Notes under the pieces: model-generated | The model's database searches: none | What the model was told of the DNA's origin: nothing | What the model saw: the letters and a program-made list of their open reading frames with translations, nothing else | NCBI GenBank assembly: GCA_964567045.1 | Contig: CAZMLE010000001.1 | Span: 62,001 to 126,000, forward strand | Length of the DNA: 64,000 nt | Direction: 5' to 3' | DNA from: JAFNGF01 sp964567045 | Lineage (GTDB): Bacteria; Planctomycetota; Phycisphaerae; Sedimentisphaerales; Anaerobacaceae | Part shown: positions 61,531 to 64,000 of the stretch, piece by piece | How positions within the stretch are numbered: position 1 is the first letter of the stretch | Layout: each line of letters starts with the position of its first letter | Program-made: the position numbers and the translations under genes

Positions 61531-63142
61531 TACATCCCATTTCTGCCTTTGGCAAGGTAAAAGAGAAAGTGCTTCCAATTCCAGTTTTGGATTGTAGCCA
61601 GACTCTACCACCATACATTTCAACAATTTTTCTCACCACCGCCAGCCCCATGCCTGTGCTTTCACGAACATCACGGCTGCTCAATATTTGGAAGATTTTG
61701 AAGATCTTTTCAAAATACCTCTCCTTGATACCTGGACCATTATCTGCAACACTGAATTTCCAAAAGCCGTCGTCCTCGACACAGCTAACATTGACTCGGC
61801 CTTTGGGTTTGTCCATGTATTTGATGGCATTATCCAGCAGATTGCGAAATACTTGCACGATATGTGCTTCTTCGCCCATTACAACGGGTAGTTCGTTTTC
61901 TACAGTTACCTCAATATCTTTCTCCGGCGCATGCAGTTGGGCGATTACCTCTTTTAGAATGTTGTTCAGATTAACCTCTTCATTTTTCTCAGTAGCCCGT
62001 CCGAGTTTAGAGTACATTACCAGACCATCCATAAAACTGCTCATTCGCTTTGTCCTGCCGACAAGTATCTCCAGACTTCTTTCCCCCTCTTCATCCAACC
62101 TGTCGCGGTAATCCTGGGCTATCATGCTGGCTAAAGTCCCTATCGCCCTGAGCGGCTCCTTTAACTCGTGCGATGCTATGGAAGCGAATTCCTGAAGCTG
62201 GCGGTTTGCCTCAGTTAGTTCTTGAATAGTCAATTTCAATTCCCTATTTAAAGCTTCCAAACCATTCTCAGCTTTCTTTCGGTTCACGATCTCCTGGTCA
62301 CGGCGCATAATCGACTCTTGTAATGTCCGAGTCATCTCATTGAAGGTTTTAGCCAATGTGCCGACTTCATCATTGCTTTGAATAGGCACCCTGTGGGTCA
62401 GGTCACCCTCAGCAATATGTTTGCTCCCAGTCGTTAATCTGACAATTGGAGCGGCCAATTTGTGACCGAACAACCATCCTAGCGCCATCACCAATGGGAT
62501 GGTGGCACAAAAGACGCCCAGCGCAATCCATAGGAATCGCCGCTCGTATGACAGTACCTTCGAAGCGGCCATATCGATGCCTAATATTCCCTCCATACGT
62601 CCATCGGATCTGTAGAATGGCGCATAGCCTGAAAGCCATACGCCCCACCGGTCTGCATTAAGTTCCTCATCCACCGTAGTATGGTCAAGCGTAGCAAGCT
62701 GCGCTAATATGGACGGCTCTGCACTATCGTAGACGTCACCTAAATGAGATATTTCTTTAGGGTCGGTCTCGGCATCTACAACAAAGATGAGTCGTCCATT
62801 AGCATCTCGACGCCACGTGTAGACAAAGCGGATATCGGTTCCCCTATCGCGGATGTTTTGCAGGACGCATTTGATACGCACATAGGTGTCACTGCCTTCC
62901 TGGGCAGGATCAACAAGCGTTGCATGTGCATCAGCATCCACCTGCAAAGCTGCGATGTTTACAATATCATAGAGGCGTTGACGAATATCTTCCCGTAATC
63001 TGGTTTTAACGGTAAGATAGAGAGTAGAAGTGAGTAATGCTGAGGCAACTATTGCCACCAGCGAAAAACTGATAGCCAGTTTTGTTTGTAATCTCAAGTA
63101 TCTGTGTGTTCCTCTATCGGTGTTCGCTTTGTCCTTATTCAT
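61475..63142 (-). CDS. Membrane sensor histidine kinase with HAMP domain
   Basis: A 555-residue kinase: first membrane helix (about 23-45), an extracytoplasmic sensor region (about 46-200) with a Cache-like look (GDVYDSAEPSILAQLA, GYAPFYRSDGRMEGILGIDM), second helix (about 208-232, FLWIALGVFCATIPLVMALGWLFG), HAMP domain, coiled coil, HisKA with ASIASHELKEPLRAIG, and HATPase with NLLDNAIKYM, FSVADNGPGIKERYFEKIF and STGMGLAVV. The last 18 residues (DPPLRPSSVLHRPSHAG) are encoded by a repeat. Start placed at ATG 63142; the frame continues to 63262. No response regulator is adjacent. Confidence 0.85.
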   Translation of the reverse strand: MNKDKANTDRGTHRYLRLQTKLAISFSLVAIVASALLTSTLYLTVKTRLREDIRQRLYDIVNIAALQVDADAHATLVDPAQEGSDTYVRIKCVLQNIRDRGTDIRFVYTWRRDANGRLIFVVDAETDPKEISHLGDVYDSAEPSILAQLATLDHTTVDEELNADRWGVWLSGYAPFYRSDGRMEGILGIDMAASKVLSYERRFLWIALGVFCATIPLVMALGWLFGHKLAAPIVRLTTGSKHIAEGDLTHRVPIQSNDEVGTLAKTFNEMTRTLQESIMRRDQEIVNRKKAENGLEALNRELKLTIQELTEANRQLQEFASIASHELKEPLRAIGTLASMIAQDYRDRLDEEGERSLEILVGRTKRMSSFMDGLVMYSKLGRATEKNEEVNLNNILKEVIAQLHAPEKDIEVTVENELPVVMGEEAHIVQVFRNLLDNAIKYMDKPKGRVNVSCVEDDGFWKFSVADNGPGIKERYFEKIFKIFQILSSRDVRESTGMGLAVVRKIVEMYGGRVWLQSKTGIGSTFSFTLPKAEMGCKDPPLRPSSVLHRPSHAG

Positions 63143-63405
63143 TTTTATGAATTGCCCCCAAAGCTGATTCTTATAGATTCTTCGGCCATTTGAGAGCCTC
63201 ACTTTATTCAAGCTGGAAGCTTTATATGCCGATAGAGTTTCTAAGGAGAACCGAAAAGGCAAACGGATTTCTGCAGCTTTTCAGAAATTGGGGGACTTTT
63301 TTCAATACCCGAATTCTTGTGGTTTCAAGATTGTTCGAAGCGCACCTGCCCGTATTCAGTGGTGTCAGACCACAGAATTTGGCGCCGTCACGGAGTCTAT
63401 GCAAA

Positions 63406-64000
63406 ATGAAGGCAGAAGCGGTTTTTTTAGCTACCATACTCTTGTTAAACATAGCCGATCTCACCGGAGCTGAGGAAGATAAGTTGGACGCTACTGTTGA
63501 TGTCACCTATGTGAGTAGATATATATGGCGTGGTTTCGATGCTTACCCGAATAATAACAGTGCAATTCAACCAAGCGTTGACTTTGATCTCTACGGAACC
63601 GGCTGCGGCCTTAACGTCTGGTGGTCAAGGGCCAATACAAGCGGTTTTGAGAATAACGAGGAGATAGATTACACCTTATATTACAATAAAAGTCTTTTTG
63701 AAGGCAGAACTTACGCGACGGACTACACAATCGGCTGGACCTATTACTACTACCCCGATGAGCCACGAGAAGCTGCGGATATGCAGGAAGTCTTCTTAAA
63801 TCTTTCCTGGCAAAATGTCCATCCAGGAGGCTTGGTTCCGAGCTACACTATTGTGTGCACGTGGCCGTCTAAACATATGTCAGAGGTCAGCGACTCTGGT
63901 GGCTGGTTTCACATTTTCCAGCTTTGTTATGACTTAACTATCCCAGGCTTTTTAGCTGAAGCAAAAGAGCAGGTTGCTCACGTGTCTGCAGAGACAATCT
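63406..64000 (+). CDS. Outer-membrane beta-barrel-like protein, partial (runs off the window)
   Basis: From ATG 63406 the frame is open to the window end (198 codons). The protein starts MKAEAVFLATILLLNIADLTGAEE, a signal peptide, and continues with VDVTYVSRYIWRGFDAYPNN, a pattern resembling outer-membrane proteins of the TIGR02001 type (VSxYxxRG), then alternating aromatic beta strands (GWTYYYYPDE, QEVFLNLSWQNV). Probably a barrel or surface beta protein. It is divergent from the kinase gene. Upstream 260 bases contain a weak hairpin (atttctg...cagaaat) but no riboswitch I can name. Confidence 0.65.
   Translation, partial: MKAEAVFLATILLLNIADLTGAEEDKLDATVDVTYVSRYIWRGFDAYPNNNSAIQPSVDFDLYGTGCGLNVWWSRANTSGFENNEEIDYTLYYNKSLFEGRTYATDYTIGWTYYYYPDEPREAADMQEVFLNLSWQNVHPGGLVPSYTIVCTWPSKHMSEVSDSGGWFHIFQLCYDLTIPGFLAEAKEQVAHVSAETI

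Noticed and set aside
63143..63405. Possible c-di-GMP riboswitch upstream of the outer-membrane protein (ggcaaac string)
   Set aside because: The conserved second half of the aptamer (gggacgcaaagcc type) is missing; only a weak hairpin remains.

Overview
The window looks like a chromosomal segment of a Planctomycetota bacterium of the class Phycisphaerae. The basis is family-level resemblance: an ECF sigma factor overlapping the gene for a Ser/Thr kinase with TPR repeats, a secreted kelch/dockerin-like/LamG protein, prepilin-type surface proteins, secreted carbohydrate-active proteins with twin-arginine leaders, and a very high load of short low-complexity repeats. No rRNA, tRNA or CRISPR array was seen.

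Layout. 1-5.2 kb: a truncated flavodiiron protein, argH, thiL, a secreted PL11-type rhamnogalacturonan lyase and tsaE. 5.5-22.8 kb: a long plus-strand type IV pilus / type II secretion-like cluster with six pilin-like proteins, PilM, PilN, PilO, a PilP-like protein, secretin, PilB and PilC. A signalling block (histidine kinase, receiver protein, GAF-HD-GYP protein, STAS protein) sits between the secretin and PilB genes. 23.3-28.7 kb: kelch/LamG protein, ECF sigma factor, Ser/Thr kinase. 29-37 kb: hisF, a small Cys protein, a membrane protein, a prepilin-type protein, surE, nnrE, a coiled-coil membrane protein with a BRCT-like end, a HAD phosphatase and a UbiA-type prenyltransferase.

37-38.6 kb is an insertion-sequence graveyard (IS1182-like and IS1380-like remnants). 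Next comes an unusual fusion protein: a ParA-type ATPase, one membrane segment, and three cadherin/Ig-like repeats (38635-40920). 41.4-50.9 kb is an accessory carbohydrate locus: two exported sugar-isomerase-like proteins, a sulfatase, a 5'-truncated glycoside hydrolase and an exported aldo/keto-reductase-like protein, interrupted by an intact IS66-family element with a perfect 8-bp target duplication. 51-56 kb: STAS protein, lipoprotein, large AsmA-like protein. 56.2-64 kb: alpha-glucan phosphorylase facing a GH57-type hydrolase, a sensor kinase, and the start of an outer-membrane protein that runs off the window.

The most distinctive signal is not one gene. At least twenty loci carry short repeats of several unrelated vocabularies (words around CAATTG, GAATTC, ATCCTGT, GTTCATTG, GCGACGA, TCTGTC), often imperfectly palindromic. 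They crowd gene borders and in several places are translated in frame: a prepilin leader, the start of a PilX-like protein, the N-terminal linker of PilC, an interdomain linker of the HD-GYP protein, a kinase C-terminus, an isomerase leader, and the catalytic GK-x-H motif of the sulfatase. A separate set of hairpins keeps a CCCC/GGGG base while the inner arms change in a compensated way. Together these suggest an active, poorly described process that spreads short palindromic sequences through this genome. All identifications come from reading the sequence; no database search was possible.
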